Source: Bradyrhizobium sp. (GTDB lineage: Bacteria; Pseudomonadota; Alphaproteobacteria; Rhizobiales; Beijerinckiaceae). From it: a stretch of 34,791 bases of DNA. The notes below the pieces were generated by a model. The model did not search any database, was not told the DNA's origin, and saw only the letters and a program-made list of their open reading frames with translations. Location: contig SSMV01000112.1 of assembly GCA_004799435.1 (NCBI GenBank), positions 1 to 34,791 of the forward strand, written 5' to 3'. Every line of letters starts with the position of its first letter. Position 1 is the first letter of the stretch. Positions 13,931 to 22,425 of this stretch are shown piece by piece. Made by a program: the position numbers and the translations under genes.

Positions 13931-15064
13931 ATGCTGATTGGGGTCGCAGCCGAACGGGATCCGCAGGAGACGCGCGTCGCCGCGAGCCCGGAGACGGTCA
14001 AGAAATTCATCGCGCTCGGCGCTGAAGTCGCCGTTGCCGGTGGCGCCGGCTTGGCCGCCGGCGTTCCCGACGCCGATTTCGCCGCCGCGGGCGCGCGAAT
14101 CGTCTCAGGCGCCGAGGCGCTCGGCGCCGATATCGTCCTGAAAGTGCGTCGCCCCAGCGCCGAGGAGATCGGCCAGATCAAGCGCGGCGCGCTGGTCGTC
14201 GCCATAATGGACCCTTACGGCGCCGATGCGGCTTTGGCGGCGCTCGCCAGCGCGGGCGTCGACGCCTTCGCCATGGAGCTGATGCCGCGCATCACCCGCG
14301 CCCAGTCGATGGACGTGCTCTCCAGCCAGGCCAATCTCGCCGGCTATCGCGCCGTGATCGATGCGGCGGCCGAATATGGCCGCGGCTTTCCGATGATGAT
14401 GACGCCGGCGGGCACGGTGCCGGCCGCCAAGGCCTTCATCATGGGCGTCGGCGTCGCCGGCCTGCAGGCGATCGCCACCGCGCGGCGCCTCGGCGCGATC
14501 GTCACGGCGACCGACGTCCGCCCGGCCACCAAGGAACAGGTCGAATCGCTCGGCGCGAAGTTTGTCGCCGTCGAGGACGAGGAATTCAAACAGGCCGAGA
14601 CGTCGGGCGGCTACGCCAAGGAAATGTCCGACGCCTATAAGGCCAAGCAGGCGGCGCTGATCGCCGCCCATATCGCCAAGCAGGACATCGTCATCACCAC
14701 GGCGCTTATCCCTGGCCGCCCCGCCCCGCGCCTCGTCAGCGCCGATATGGTGCGCTCGATGCGCCCCGGCTCGGTCATCGTCGATCTGGCGGTCGAGCGC
14801 GGCGGCAACTGCGAATTGGCGCGGGCCGGCGAAGTCGTCGTGAGCGAGAATGGCGTTCGGATCGTCGGCAATTCCAATGTGACGCGGCTCGCCGCGACCG
14901 CCTCGGCGCTTTACGCGCGCAATCTCTACGCCTTCGTCGAAACGCTGATCGACAAACAGGCCAAGGCGATCGCCGTCAAATGGGACGACGAACTGGTGAA
15001 GGCGACGCTGCTGACCCGCGACGGCGCGGTCGTTCATCCTGCTTTCGCGCTGAAGGAATCGTGA
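13931..15064 (+). CDS. pntAA: NAD(P) transhydrogenase subunit alpha, part 1 (NAD-binding dI)
   Basis: The 377-residue soluble domain I binds NAD(H) and passes hydride to the NADP domain of PntB, driven by proton influx across the inner membrane; it mainly supplies NADPH. It has the AlaDh/PNT fold: the N-terminal IGVAAERDPQETRVAASP, SQANLAGYRAVIDAA near 135-150, the Rossmann GVGVAGLQAIATARRLGA near 175-193, and TTALIPGRPAPRLV near 256-270. It lacks the membrane helices found in the fused enteric PntA, the usual split in alphaproteobacteria. The second half is encoded 78 bases downstream. A good ribosome binding site was not obvious; the ATG fits the family's N-terminus. Confidence 0.96.
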   Translation: MLIGVAAERDPQETRVAASPETVKKFIALGAEVAVAGGAGLAAGVPDADFAAAGARIVSGAEALGADIVLKVRRPSAEEIGQIKRGALVVAIMDPYGADAALAALASAGVDAFAMELMPRITRAQSMDVLSSQANLAGYRAVIDAAAEYGRGFPMMMTPAGTVPAAKAFIMGVGVAGLQAIATARRLGAIVTATDVRPATKEQVESLGAKFVAVEDEEFKQAETSGGYAKEMSDAYKAKQAALIAAHIAKQDIVITTALIPGRPAPRLVSADMVRSMRPGSVIVDLAVERGGNCELARAGEVVVSENGVRIVGNSNVTRLAATASALYARNLYAFVETLIDKQAKAIAVKWDDELVKATLLTRDGAVVHPAFALKES

Positions 15065-15142
15065 TGACCGCGGCGCGTATGCGTCGCGCCGCCCAAGTTG
15101 CCGGGGCGAAGCGGCGAAAGCCGAAGTTTCTGAGAGGATCCG

Positions 15143-15565
15143 ATGGACAATCTCGACGCCACCGTCGCCAAGCTGAAAGCCGCGGCCGACGCCACGCAGG
15201 AGGCGGCGCAGGCCGCCCAGAGCTACGCCGACCAGCTCGCCGCCGCCGGTCACGCCGCGACGGGCGGCGCGGTCGACCCCTTCGTTTTCCGCCTGGCGAT
15301 TTTCGCCCTCGCGGTTTTCGTCGGCTATTACGTCGTCTGGTCGGTGACGCCCGCCCTGCACACACCGCTGATGTCGGTGACCAACGCGATCTCCTCGGTG
15401 ATCGTCGTCGGCGCGCTGCTCTCCGTTGGCGTCGCGGCGATCGACAGCGGTTCGACGATCGCCCGTTTCGTCGGCTTCGTCGCGCTCATCCTCGCCTCCG
15501 TCAACATATTCGGCGGGTTTCTCGTCACCGAGCGCATGCTCGCCATGTATAAGAAGAAGGGCTGA
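15143..15565 (+). CDS. pntAB: NAD(P) transhydrogenase subunit alpha, part 2 (membrane dII)
   Basis: The 140-residue protein supplies the alpha-side membrane helices of the transhydrogenase proton channel. An Ala-rich, charged N-terminal tail (1-45) is followed by about four hydrophobic segments: [20 protein letters not shown], then [20 protein letters not shown], a third around [20 protein letters not shown], with a further stretch between. It ends in the usual [23 protein letters not shown] lies just before the ATG. It is followed after 5 bases by an extra membrane protein gene that is not part of the standard operon. Confidence 0.95.
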   Translation: MDNLDATVAKLKAAADATQEAAQAAQSYADQLAAAGHAATGGAVDPFVFRLAIFALAVFVGYYVVWSVTPALHTPLMSVTNAISSVIVVGALLSVGVAAIDSGSTIARFVGFVALILASVNIFGGFLVTERMLAMYKKKG

Positions 15566-15570
15566 GGGCG

Positions 15571-15954
15571 ATGAGACCACCCCGCTATGTCCTCAACGTA
15601 TTCGTTCTCGCGAATTCAGCCTTCTGGTTTGGCTTCCAGTTGCAGCCGCCGTCTCCCGGCAAGTTTGGCTTGGCGGTAGGCGCCTTCATTATGATCGCTA
15701 GCGGGATAATGTGCGCTCAAGTAGCCTACACCAGCGGATTGGTCAGGGCTCCTGTGTCCTTCCGTAGCAATCTCTTGGAATGGTTTCGGTCGGACGCATC
15801 ACTGACGGCGCCTATGGTTGTCGCTGTCGCAGCGACGTGGGCGGGCTTCAGTTCTCCCCTCGACGTCGTGCCGCTGGTCGCAGTCGTCGTTATCGCGGCG
15901 GCGACCGCAGCCGCATTCATGGTCACACGCATCGCGAAGGGCGCAACCCCGTGA
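15571..15954 (+). CDS. Membrane protein of unknown function inserted in the pnt operon
   Basis: The 127-residue protein has about four hydrophobic helices: about 7-25 (YVLNVFVLANSAFWFGF), 31-53, 78-96 and 99-117. A polar loop with several Ser and Arg, including FRSNLLEWFRSD, lies between the second and third. It is not one of the three transhydrogenase polypeptides, and I recognise no family. GAGGGCG lies 4 bases before the ATG, and the stop codon overlaps the pntB start (GTGA, 15951-15954), so translation of pntB is probably coupled to it. Codon use is less GC-biased than that of its neighbours (for example TTG, ATT and AGC in number), which suggests a more recent arrival. Confidence 0.75.
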   Translation: MRPPRYVLNVFVLANSAFWFGFQLQPPSPGKFGLAVGAFIMIASGIMCAQVAYTSGLVRAPVSFRSNLLEWFRSDASLTAPMVVAVAATWAGFSSPLDVVPLVAVVVIAAATAAAFMVTRIAKGATP

Positions 15955-17351
15955 ACGCCAATTTCGCCGCACTGCTTTATCTCGTCGCCGGCGTGCTCTT
16001 CATTCTGGCGCTGCGCGGACTGTCCTCGCCCGCTACCTCGCGTCAAGGCAATCGCTACGGCATGATCGGCATGGCCATCGCCGTGCTGACGACGCTGGCG
16101 CTGCGGCCGCCTTCCAGCGGCGCCGCCTGGCTGCTGGTCGTGCTGGGCGTCGCCATTGGCGGCGGCTTCGGCGCCTGGCGCGCCCGCACCGTGCAGATGA
16201 CCGCGATGCCGCAGCTTGTTGCGATGTTCCACTCGCTCGTCGGCCTCGCCGCGGTGCTGGTGGCGGCCGGCGCGCTTTATGCGCCCGACGCCTTCGGCAT
16301 CGCCGAGAATGGCGCGATCCATCCGGCGAGCACGATCGAAATGTCGCTCGGTCTGGCGATCGGCGCGCTCACCTTCACTGGCTCGATCATCGCCTTTCTC
16401 AAGCTCGACGGACGCATGTCCGGCGCGCCGATCATGTTACCGCAGCGTCATGCGCTCAACATCGCGCTCGGCGTGGCGCTGCTCGTCTTGATCGTCCTCT
16501 TCTATTTCACCCAGTCGCCGATCTTCTTCTGGCTGATCGCCGCCGTGTCGCTGACGCTCGGCGTGACGATGATCATTCCGATCGGCGGCGCCGACATGCC
16601 GGTCGTCATTTCGATGCTCAATTCCTATTCCGGCTGGGCGGCGGCGGGCATTGGCTTCACGCTCGGCAATCTGGCGCTGATCATCACCGGCGCGTTGGTC
16701 GGCTCTTCGGGCGCGATCCTCTCCTACATCATGTGCAAGGGCATGAATCGCTCTTTCATCTCGGTCATCCTCGGCGGTTTCGGCGGCGAGACGACCGCTG
16801 CCGCCGCCGGCAAGGAGACGCGCCCAGTCAAACAGGGCTCGGCCGACGACGCCGCCTTCATGATGATGAACGCTTCAAAGGTGATCATCGTGCCGGGCTA
16901 CGGCATGGCGGTGGCGCAGGCGCAGCATTCGCTGCGCGAGATGGCCGACATGCTCAAAAAGAATGGCGTCGAGGTGAAATACGCCATCCACCCCGTCGCC
17001 GGCCGGATGCCCGGACACATGAACGTGCTGCTCGCCGAAGCGAGCGTGCCCTATGACGAAGTCTTCGAGCTCGAGGACATCAACAGCGAATTCGCCCAGA
17101 CCGACGTCGCCTATGTCATCGGCGCGAATGACGTCACCAATCCGTCAGCGAAGACCGATCCGAAATCGCCGATTTTCGGCATGCCGGTGCTCGACGTCGA
17201 AAAGGCCAAGACGGTGCTCTTCATCAAACGCGGCATGGGCTCAGGCTACGCCGGTGTCGAAAACGAGCTCTTCTTCCGCGACAATACGCTGATGCTGTTT
17301 GGCGACGCCAAGAAGATGACCGACGCAATCGTCAAAGCGATGGCGCGCTGA
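15951..17351 (+). CDS. pntB: NAD(P) transhydrogenase subunit beta
   Basis: The 466-residue protein carries the remaining membrane helices (about 1-265) and the NADP-binding domain III at the C-terminus (about 285-466). Typical features are GSIIAFLKLDGRMSGAPIML in the membrane part, IVPGYGMAVAQAQHSLREMA as the nucleotide loop, YAIHPVAGRMPGHMNVLLAE, and GANDVTNPSAKTDPKSPIFG near the end. E. coli PntB is of similar length (462). I set the start at the GTG at 15951, which overlaps the previous stop and has AAGGGCG about 10 bases upstream; the longer reading frame from 15780 runs through the upstream gene in another frame and is not real. The stop is 19 bases from the convergent TPR gene. Confidence 0.96.
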   Translation: MNANFAALLYLVAGVLFILALRGLSSPATSRQGNRYGMIGMAIAVLTTLALRPPSSGAAWLLVVLGVAIGGGFGAWRARTVQMTAMPQLVAMFHSLVGLAAVLVAAGALYAPDAFGIAENGAIHPASTIEMSLGLAIGALTFTGSIIAFLKLDGRMSGAPIMLPQRHALNIALGVALLVLIVLFYFTQSPIFFWLIAAVSLTLGVTMIIPIGGADMPVVISMLNSYSGWAAAGIGFTLGNLALIITGALVGSSGAILSYIMCKGMNRSFISVILGGFGGETTAAAAGKETRPVKQGSADDAAFMMMNASKVIIVPGYGMAVAQAQHSLREMADMLKKNGVEVKYAIHPVAGRMPGHMNVLLAEASVPYDEVFELEDINSEFAQTDVAYVIGANDVTNPSAKTDPKSPIFGMPVLDVEKAKTVLFIKRGMGSGYAGVENELFFRDNTLMLFGDAKKMTDAIVKAMAR

Positions 17352-17370
17352 CGGCGCGAGCGCGCGCGGC

Positions 17371-18231
17371 TCAGGCCGAGCCCAGCCGCTGCAACCCGGC
17401 CTTGGCGTCCTTGTTGGTCGGCGAGACCATCGTGGCGCGCTCATAGGACTCGACGGCTTTCGGCTTGTTGCCGAGCTTCTCATAAGCAAAGCCGAGGCCC
17501 GCCCAGGCTTCGGCGTTATTGGCGTCGACATTGAGTGCGGCGTTGAAATCGTCGACCGCCTGATCGTATTTGCCGGTCGCGATGAGACTCTGGCCGCGCG
17601 CCTGATAGGGCGCGCCGGCGAATGGATCGCGGTCGATCGCATTGTTGAAATCGGTGATCGCCTGATCCTGATTGCCCTGGCGCTGATAGATTAGCCCACG
17701 CGCGTGATAGGCCTGAGCGCCTTCCGGATTAAGGCGGATCGCCGCATCGAGGTCGGCCATCGCCTCGGGAAAATGGTCCTGCGAACGAAGCAGATTGCCG
17801 CGCCCAAGATAGGCCGAGGCGTCATTGGGATTGGCGGCGATCGCCGCATTGAAGTCGGCCAGCGCCGGGGCGTCTTTGCCCATCTGGCGATAGGCGAGCG
17901 CACGATTGGTGTAGGCGGCGCCGAACTTCGGATCGATCTGCACGGCCTTGGTGAAATCGTCGATCGCGTTCTGGTAGCGCCCGCTCTTGGCGTAGGCGAT
18001 GCCGCGCGTGTTGTAAGCGACCGAGTCGCCCGGATTGCGTTGAATGACGTCGGAGAGGGAAGCGATATTGCCGGCGCTGGCGCCGGAACTATCGGGGTCG
18101 ACTTCGGCGACCTTGCTTGGCGAACCCGACAGCGGCCCAAGCGTCTCGCTACAGGCCGACAGCGCCAGAGCGGCGACCGCCGAGAAAAAAGTCAATGCCG
18201 CCCAGTTCGGGGATCGCGCCCAATTTCGCAT
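17371..18231 (-). CDS. TPR-repeat lipoprotein
   Basis: The 286-residue protein starts with a lipoprotein signal peptide: a basic, Trp-containing N-terminus, a hydrophobic core and the lipobox LSAC at 24-27, with Cys27 as the lipidation site. The mature protein is a row of about six 34-residue tetratricopeptide repeats, such as AYLGRGNLLRSQDHFPEAMA and AYHARGLIYQRQGNQDQAIT, ending near 280. TPR lipoproteins of this kind resemble NlpI and the tight-adherence or peptidoglycan-associated adaptors that bring envelope enzymes together; the partner is unknown here. GGAGG lies 10 bases before the ATG. The gene stands alone between the convergent pntB and rpsU on the same strand. Confidence 0.88.
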   Translation of the reverse strand: MRNWARSPNWAALTFFSAVAALALSACSETLGPLSGSPSKVAEVDPDSSGASAGNIASLSDVIQRNPGDSVAYNTRGIAYAKSGRYQNAIDDFTKAVQIDPKFGAAYTNRALAYRQMGKDAPALADFNAAIAANPNDASAYLGRGNLLRSQDHFPEAMADLDAAIRLNPEGAQAYHARGLIYQRQGNQDQAITDFNNAIDRDPFAGAPYQARGQSLIATGKYDQAVDDFNAALNVDANNAEAWAGLGFAYEKLGNKPKAVESYERATMVSPTNKDAKAGLQRLGSA

Positions 18232-18336
18232 GATCCGCCAACCTCCGCCCGCCGCAAACGCAGCGGAATTTCTAGAACGCCCCTGCCCCATTCCGCCCGC
18301 CAACCCCCTCGGTTGGCCGGCGTCAGCGCAAGCGGG

Positions 18337-18594
18337 TCAGCCGGCAGCGCGCGGAGCGCCCGGCACAACCTTCGGCTTCATCGGTAGCAGTCCCTCGCGC
18401 TGCAATTTCTTGCGCGCCAGCTTGCGGGCCCGGCGGACCGCTTCGGCCTTTTCGCGAGCGCGCTTCTCGGAGGGTTTCTCGTAGTGACCGCGAAGCTTCA
18501 TTTCGCGGAAAATGCCCTCGCGCTGCATCTTTTTCTTCAGCGCTTTGAGGGCCTGGTCGACGTTGTTGTCGCGGACGAGAACTTGCACGGGCAT
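18337..18594 (-). CDS. rpsU: 30S ribosomal protein S21
   Basis: The 85-residue protein begins [20 protein letters not shown] and has the S21 pattern throughout: [20 protein letters not shown], then [20 protein letters not shown]. It is longer than the 71 residues of enteric S21, with a C-terminal extension common in alphaproteobacteria. S21 sits near the 3' end of 16S rRNA and helps initiation. The ATG at 18594 has ACAGGA just upstream. An in-frame extension upstream to 18699 does not match the family and is rejected. No ribosomal operon surrounds it, which is usual for rpsU in this group. Confidence 0.96.
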   Translation of the reverse strand: MPVQVLVRDNNVDQALKALKKKMQREGIFREMKLRGHYEKPSEKRAREKAEAVRRARKLARKKLQREGLLPMKPKVVPGAPRAAG

Positions 18595-18667
18595 TCCTGT
18601 GTTGAAGGGGCCTCGACCCCCGACGAAGGCGGCGAAAATCGAAATACGAACTTTGCCAGAGACGAAA

Positions 18668-18697
18668 GGGCGCGCCACTCGGAGAGCAAGCGCGCCC
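18668..18697 (-). terminator. Candidate terminator after purK
   Basis: GGGCGCGC (18668-18675) pairs with GCGCGCCC (18690-18697) over 8 bases with a 14-base loop. It lies about 46 bases downstream of the purK stop and, on the minus strand, is followed by TTTCGTC. The short T-run makes it a plausible rather than a certain terminator for purE-purK. Confidence 0.4.
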
Positions 18698-18742
18698 ACA
18701 TGAGGCTCGCCGTAGCAAAAAACGCCTTGGTTGTCCAGCCGT

Positions 18743-19837
18743 TCAGACGTTTCGCGGGCCCTCTGGGAAGACCCGCGTCACATGGCCCATCTTGCGGCCG
18801 GGACGCGCCTCAAGCTTGCCGTAGAGATGCAGCGACTGCTCCGGCTGAGCGAGGATGTCGCGCCATTCGTCGGCCTGTTCGCCGATCAGATTGACCATCT
18901 CGACCCGCCCGCGCCGCGCCGTCGCGCCCAACGGCCAACCGGCGATGGCGCGGATATGCTGCTCGAACTGGGAGGTCTGCGCGCCTTCGATCGTCCAATG
19001 GCCGGAATTGTGAACGCGCGGCGCGATCTCATTGACGACCAGCCGCTCCGCGCCCGCCCCGTCACGGGCGACGAAGAGCTCGATCGCCAGCACGCCGACA
19101 TAGTCGAGCGCCTCGAGCGCTTTGGCCGCCAAAGTCTTGGCCGCCGTCTCGATCTCCGGCGCGACGCGGGCCGGCACATGGGTGCGGGCGAGGATGTGGC
19201 GGTCATGCTCGTTCTCACAGAGGTCGAAGGCAACCATTGCGCCTTCCAGACTGCGGGCGGCGATCACCGAGGCCTCGCAATCGAAGGCGACGAAGCCCTC
19301 GACGATCATCGGTCCGCCACCGAGCTTGCGATGCAGGGCTTCGAGATCGGAACCTTCGCGAATCATCGCCTGGCCTTTGCCGTCATAGCCCAGGCGGCGC
19401 GTCTTCAGGACCGCCAGACGGCCGATCTCCGCTAGCGCCGGCCCAAGCGCCGCGGCGGCGTCGACCGGTCGGAACGGCGCGGTCGCCAGGCCAAGGCCAC
19501 GCAGGAAGGTCTTTTCGGCGAGCCGGTCCTGGCTGACCGCCAACGCCCGCGCGTCGGGGCGGACGGGTCGCAGGCGGGCGAGAAACTCGACGCAGGCGAT
19601 CGGCACGTTTTCGAATTCATAGGTGATGACGTCGACCGATTCGGCGAAACGGGCCAGCGCCGCCTCGTCGTCGAAACTTGCGACGGTGCGGGCGCTCGCC
19701 GCGTCATAGGCGGGGGCTTCCGGCTCCGGCGCATAGATGTGGCAGCGCAGCCCGAGCTTGAGGGCCGCCATCGCCAGCATGCGGCCAAGCTGTCCGGAGC
19801 CGAGAATGCCGATCGTCGCGCCGGGGGCGAGAATCAT
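18743..19837 (-). CDS. purK: N5-carboxyaminoimidazole ribonucleotide synthase
   Basis: PurK carboxylates AIR with bicarbonate and ATP to N5-CAIR, the substrate of PurE in purine synthesis. The 364-residue protein begins with the nucleotide-binding [20 protein letters not shown] and shows the ATP-grasp pattern: [32 protein letters not shown], and the acidic [20 protein letters not shown] near the end, with the Glu/Asn metal ligands. Length is as expected (about 355-380). Its ATG overlaps the purE stop (ATGA), so the two are translated together. The stop is followed by a candidate terminator. Confidence 0.96.
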   Translation of the reverse strand: MILAPGATIGILGSGQLGRMLAMAALKLGLRCHIYAPEPEAPAYDAASARTVASFDDEAALARFAESVDVITYEFENVPIACVEFLARLRPVRPDARALAVSQDRLAEKTFLRGLGLATAPFRPVDAAAALGPALAEIGRLAVLKTRRLGYDGKGQAMIREGSDLEALHRKLGGGPMIVEGFVAFDCEASVIAARSLEGAMVAFDLCENEHDRHILARTHVPARVAPEIETAAKTLAAKALEALDYVGVLAIELFVARDGAGAERLVVNEIAPRVHNSGHWTIEGAQTSQFEQHIRAIAGWPLGATARRGRVEMVNLIGEQADEWRDILAQPEQSLHLYGKLEARPGRKMGHVTRVFPEGPRNV

Positions 19838-20337
19838 CCCGGCTCGCCGTCATTGGGAAACTCGGCGACCGCCGCCATGCGCGCCGCCCGCCAGTCTTCC
19901 AGACGCTGCTCAAGCGCCGGATCGACCAGCGCCAGTACGGCGGCGGCGAGCAGCGCCGCATTGACCGCGCCGGCGGCGCCGATGGCCAGAGTTCCCACGG
20001 GCACGCCGGCCGGCATCTGCACGATCGACAGGAGACTGTCCTGCCCGGCCAGCGCCCGGCTCTCGATCGGCACGCCCAACACCGGCAGGGTCGTGAAGGC
20101 AGCCGTCATGCCGGGAAGATGAGCCGCCCCGCCCGCCCCGGCGATGATCACCTTGAATCCCGCCCTTTTCGCCCCCTTGGCGAAGGCGACCAGTCGATCG
20201 GGCGTGCGATGGGCCGAGACGATGCGCGCCTCGTAGCCGACATCCAGCTCGTCGAGGGTCTCGGCGGCGCGGCGCATCGTCGCCCAGTCGGACTGGCTGC
20301 CCATGATGATGGCGACGGATTTTGAATCTGCGTTCAC
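19834..20337 (-). CDS. purE: N5-carboxyaminoimidazole ribonucleotide mutase, PurE class I
   Basis: The 167-residue class I PurE moves the carboxyl group of N5-CAIR to C4 to give CAIR. The signature blocks are present: [44 protein letters not shown] and [15 protein letters not shown], with the conserved His of the SAHR motif and the second catalytic His of AHLPGM. It works as an octamer. It begins with GTG at 20337 and overlaps purK by 4 bases. It is the first gene of the unit; the promoter should lie in the 116 bases between it and the DUF465 gene upstream. Confidence 0.96.
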   Translation of the reverse strand: MNADSKSVAIIMGSQSDWATMRRAAETLDELDVGYEARIVSAHRTPDRLVAFAKGAKRAGFKVIIAGAGGAAHLPGMTAAFTTLPVLGVPIESRALAGQDSLLSIVQMPAGVPVGTLAIGAAGAVNAALLAAAVLALVDPALEQRLEDWRAARMAAVAEFPNDGEPG

Positions 20338-20453
20338 GCGGGCCCTGCCGGCGAAGGAAGGCGAACAGCCCCAAATGGGCTGCGGTTGCGCTTAACGGAA
20401 GCGGAAGCCCGAGGCAAGGCGAGCGCGACGCGCCAGCCCCGCCCGTAAGGCGT

Positions 20454-20675
20454 TCAGGCGATGATGTCGGGGGTCAGCGCGTCCTCGAGCTGCTGCAGGC
20501 GGTCGCGCAGGACAAGCTTGCGCTTCTTGAGCCGCTGCACCTGCAACTGATCGGCCTGACCGGCCTGCCGCAGCGCCTCGATCGCCGCGTCAAGGTCCCG
20601 GTGCTCCTCGCGCAGCCGTTCGAGCTGACCCTCGAGGGCGGCCCGTTCCTCGCCGCTCAATTCGTTTTCCGTCAT
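20454..20675 (-). CDS. DUF465 (YdcH-like) small coiled-coil protein
   Basis: The 73-residue protein has the DUF465 pattern: an alpha-helical hairpin with LEGQLERLREEHRDLDAAIE, then LQVQRLKKRKLVLRDRLQQL, and a short tail. Such proteins are common and conserved in proteobacteria but have no assigned function. The pattern of Leu at coiled-coil positions and the KKRKL.L.D motif shared with the family support the call. It is divergent from a second family member at 20942-21130, 266 bases away. Confidence 0.85.
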   Translation of the reverse strand: MTENELSGEERAALEGQLERLREEHRDLDAAIEALRQAGQADQLQVQRLKKRKLVLRDRLQQLEDALTPDIIA

Positions 20676-20941
20676 GCCGCTTGCGCCAAGCCCCTGGGGC
20701 CAAACCCTTTAGGTCTTGCCGGCCTCGTCCCAAACCGGCGCGCGCGCTCAGGCGCCGCCGATTCGTAAATATGCTGGCGCGCGACAAGGGGCGCAAGCGC
20801 GCCGACGCCGCGCCCCGCTCACGCAATGCTTAAATTGCTGTCGAATTCGTCGCCAATTTGAGCGTGTTCGGGGCCATTTGCGCTTGCAAGACCACGAGGT
20901 TGTGTCACAATTTGTTCGCTAATGATCAAGGGAGCCTGCCA

Positions 20942-21130
20942 ATGTCCCTCGAATCGCATTTGACGGAACTTGTGCGTCGTCATCAGCAAATCGACGACGC
21001 GATTGCGCTGGAGGAAGCGCGCCCGTCAGTCGACGATTTGAAGCTCCATGAGATGAAGCGAAAAAAACTCACCCTCAAAGACGAAATCGAAAAGCTCAAG
21101 CACGAAACTGAAAGAGCGATGACGCACTGA
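20942..21130 (+). CDS. Second DUF465 (YdcH-like) small protein
   Basis: The 62-residue protein shares the family pattern with its divergent neighbour: SLESHLTELVRRHQQIDDAI, then KLHEMKRKKLTLKDEIEKL. GGGAG lies 7-8 bases before the ATG at 20942; a longer frame that starts upstream (20858) does not match the family and is rejected. The two genes share an upstream region that contains both promoters. No function is known. Confidence 0.88.
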   Translation: MSLESHLTELVRRHQQIDDAIALEEARPSVDDLKLHEMKRKKLTLKDEIEKLKHETERAMTH

Positions 21131-21195
21131 AGCGTCGCTGCGGGTCGCCTTTTCGCGTTTGCCATTTCCCGTTTGTGTGCCATCCCTCGCCGGGC

Positions 21196-22425
21196 TCAGC
21201 GCTCGGGCGAGCTGTTGAGAGCCATTCGCCATTCTTCGCGCGTTTGATCGTCGCGTTCGCGGGGCATGAAGCGCTCGGCGAGCGCGGCGAGTTCCGCTTG
21301 CGAAGCGAGACGCGACAGCGCCCAGACCGCCATCGCCCGGACGAGCGAATGCGGCGACGCAAGCCCGCTCTTCGCGGCGCCGATCAGCGAGCGATCGCCG
21401 GAATTGCCGATCGCGATCATCACATTGCGCAGGAAGCGCGCGTGGCCGATCCGCTTGATCGGGCCGCCGGCAAAGCGCGCGCGAAATCCCGCTTCGTCGA
21501 GCGCCGCCAATTCGGCGAGCGGCGGCGCGGCGAGATCGTCGCGCTGCGCCAGTTTCGCCTCGCGCCCCACTTGCGCGAATTTGTTCCACGGACAGACGGC
21601 GAGACAATCGTCGCAGCCATAGATGCGATTGCCAATCAGAGACCGGAATTCCGGCGCGATCGCGCCCTGATTTTCGATGGTCAGATAGGAGATGCAGCGG
21701 CGCGCGTCGAGCTTGTAAGGCGCCGGGAAGGCCGCGGTCGGACAGGCGTCGAGACAGGCGCGGCACTGGCCGCAATGGTCGGCCTCGGGCGCGTCGGGCG
21801 TCAGCGCCAGATCGGTGAAGATAGAGCCGAGGAACAGCCACGAGCCGAACTCCCGACTGACGAGATTGGTGTGCTTGCCTTGCCAGCCGAGCCCGGCCGC
21901 CGCCGCCAGCGGCTTCTCCATCACCGGCGCCGTGTCGACGAACACTTTTACCTGCGCGCGGTCGGGGCGCGCGGCGACGACGAGCCAGGCGGCCAGCGTC
22001 TTCAATCGACCTTTGATCACGTCATGATAGTCGCGATGGCGCGCATAGACCGAGATCGCGCCGCGGTCCTTATGCGCCAGCGCGTCGCGCGGATCGACGG
22101 AGGGGCCATAATTGAGCGCCAGCGCAATCACGCTCCTGGCTTCGGGCCACAGCGTCTTGGGGTCGGCGCGACGGGCGAAAGTCTCCGCCATCCAGGCCAT
22201 GTCGCCTTGGGCGCCGGTGGCGAGCCATTCGGCGAGACCATCCGCCGCGCCGGGCGGCGGCGCAGCGGCGGTTATGCGACAAAGACCGAAGCCGAGTTCG
22301 CGCGCCTTCGCCCGTAGACCGCTCAGAAGTCGAGATCGGCGTAACTCGGACTGGCGCTCACGCCCGGCAGATGCTCGCTCAGCAAAGTGCGGAACGACGG
22401 TCGGGACTTGATCCGGGCGTACCAT
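21196..22425 (-). CDS. queG: Epoxyqueuosine reductase QueG
   Basis: QueG reduces epoxyqueuosine in tRNA to queuosine, using cobalamin and two [4Fe-4S] clusters. Visible features are VKVFVDTAPVMEKPLAAAAG with the catalytic Asp, GLGWQGKHTNLVSREFGSWL, the first cluster motif CGQCRACLDACPTAAF, the second CDDCLAVCPWNKFAQ, and a C-terminal HEAT-like repeat with SLVRAMAVWALSRLA. The reaction and the cofactors are from family knowledge. The start is uncertain: family homology begins at about LRAKARELGFGLCRI, right after the stop of the upstream gst gene. There, a CTG at 22326 overlaps that stop (CTGA). The nearest ATG in frame is 22425, which would overlap gst by 103 bases. I give the ATG as the conventional bound. 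Confidence 0.9.
   Translation of the reverse strand: MVRPDQVPTVVPHFAERASAGRERQSELRRSRLLSGLRAKARELGFGLCRITAAAPPPGAADGLAEWLATGAQGDMAWMAETFARRADPKTLWPEARSVIALALNYGPSVDPRDALAHKDRGAISVYARHRDYHDVIKGRLKTLAAWLVVAARPDRAQVKVFVDTAPVMEKPLAAAAGLGWQGKHTNLVSREFGSWLFLGSIFTDLALTPDAPEADHCGQCRACLDACPTAAFPAPYKLDARRCISYLTIENQGAIAPEFRSLIGNRIYGCDDCLAVCPWNKFAQVGREAKLAQRDDLAAPPLAELAALDEAGFRARFAGGPIKRIGHARFLRNVMIAIGNSGDRSLIGAAKSGLASPHSLVRAMAVWALSRLASQAELAALAERFMPRERDDQTREEWRMALNSSPER

Noticed and set aside
14105-15580. 491-residue minus-strand frame opposite pntAA and pntAB
   Set aside because: It is antisense to conserved transhydrogenase genes. Its Gly, Arg and Asp-rich sequence shows no family pattern.
15780-15950. 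N-terminal extension of pntB upstream of the GTG at 15951
   Set aside because: It overlaps the small membrane gene in another frame and does not look like a PntB N-terminus. The GTG overlap with a good spacing to AAGGGCG fits better.
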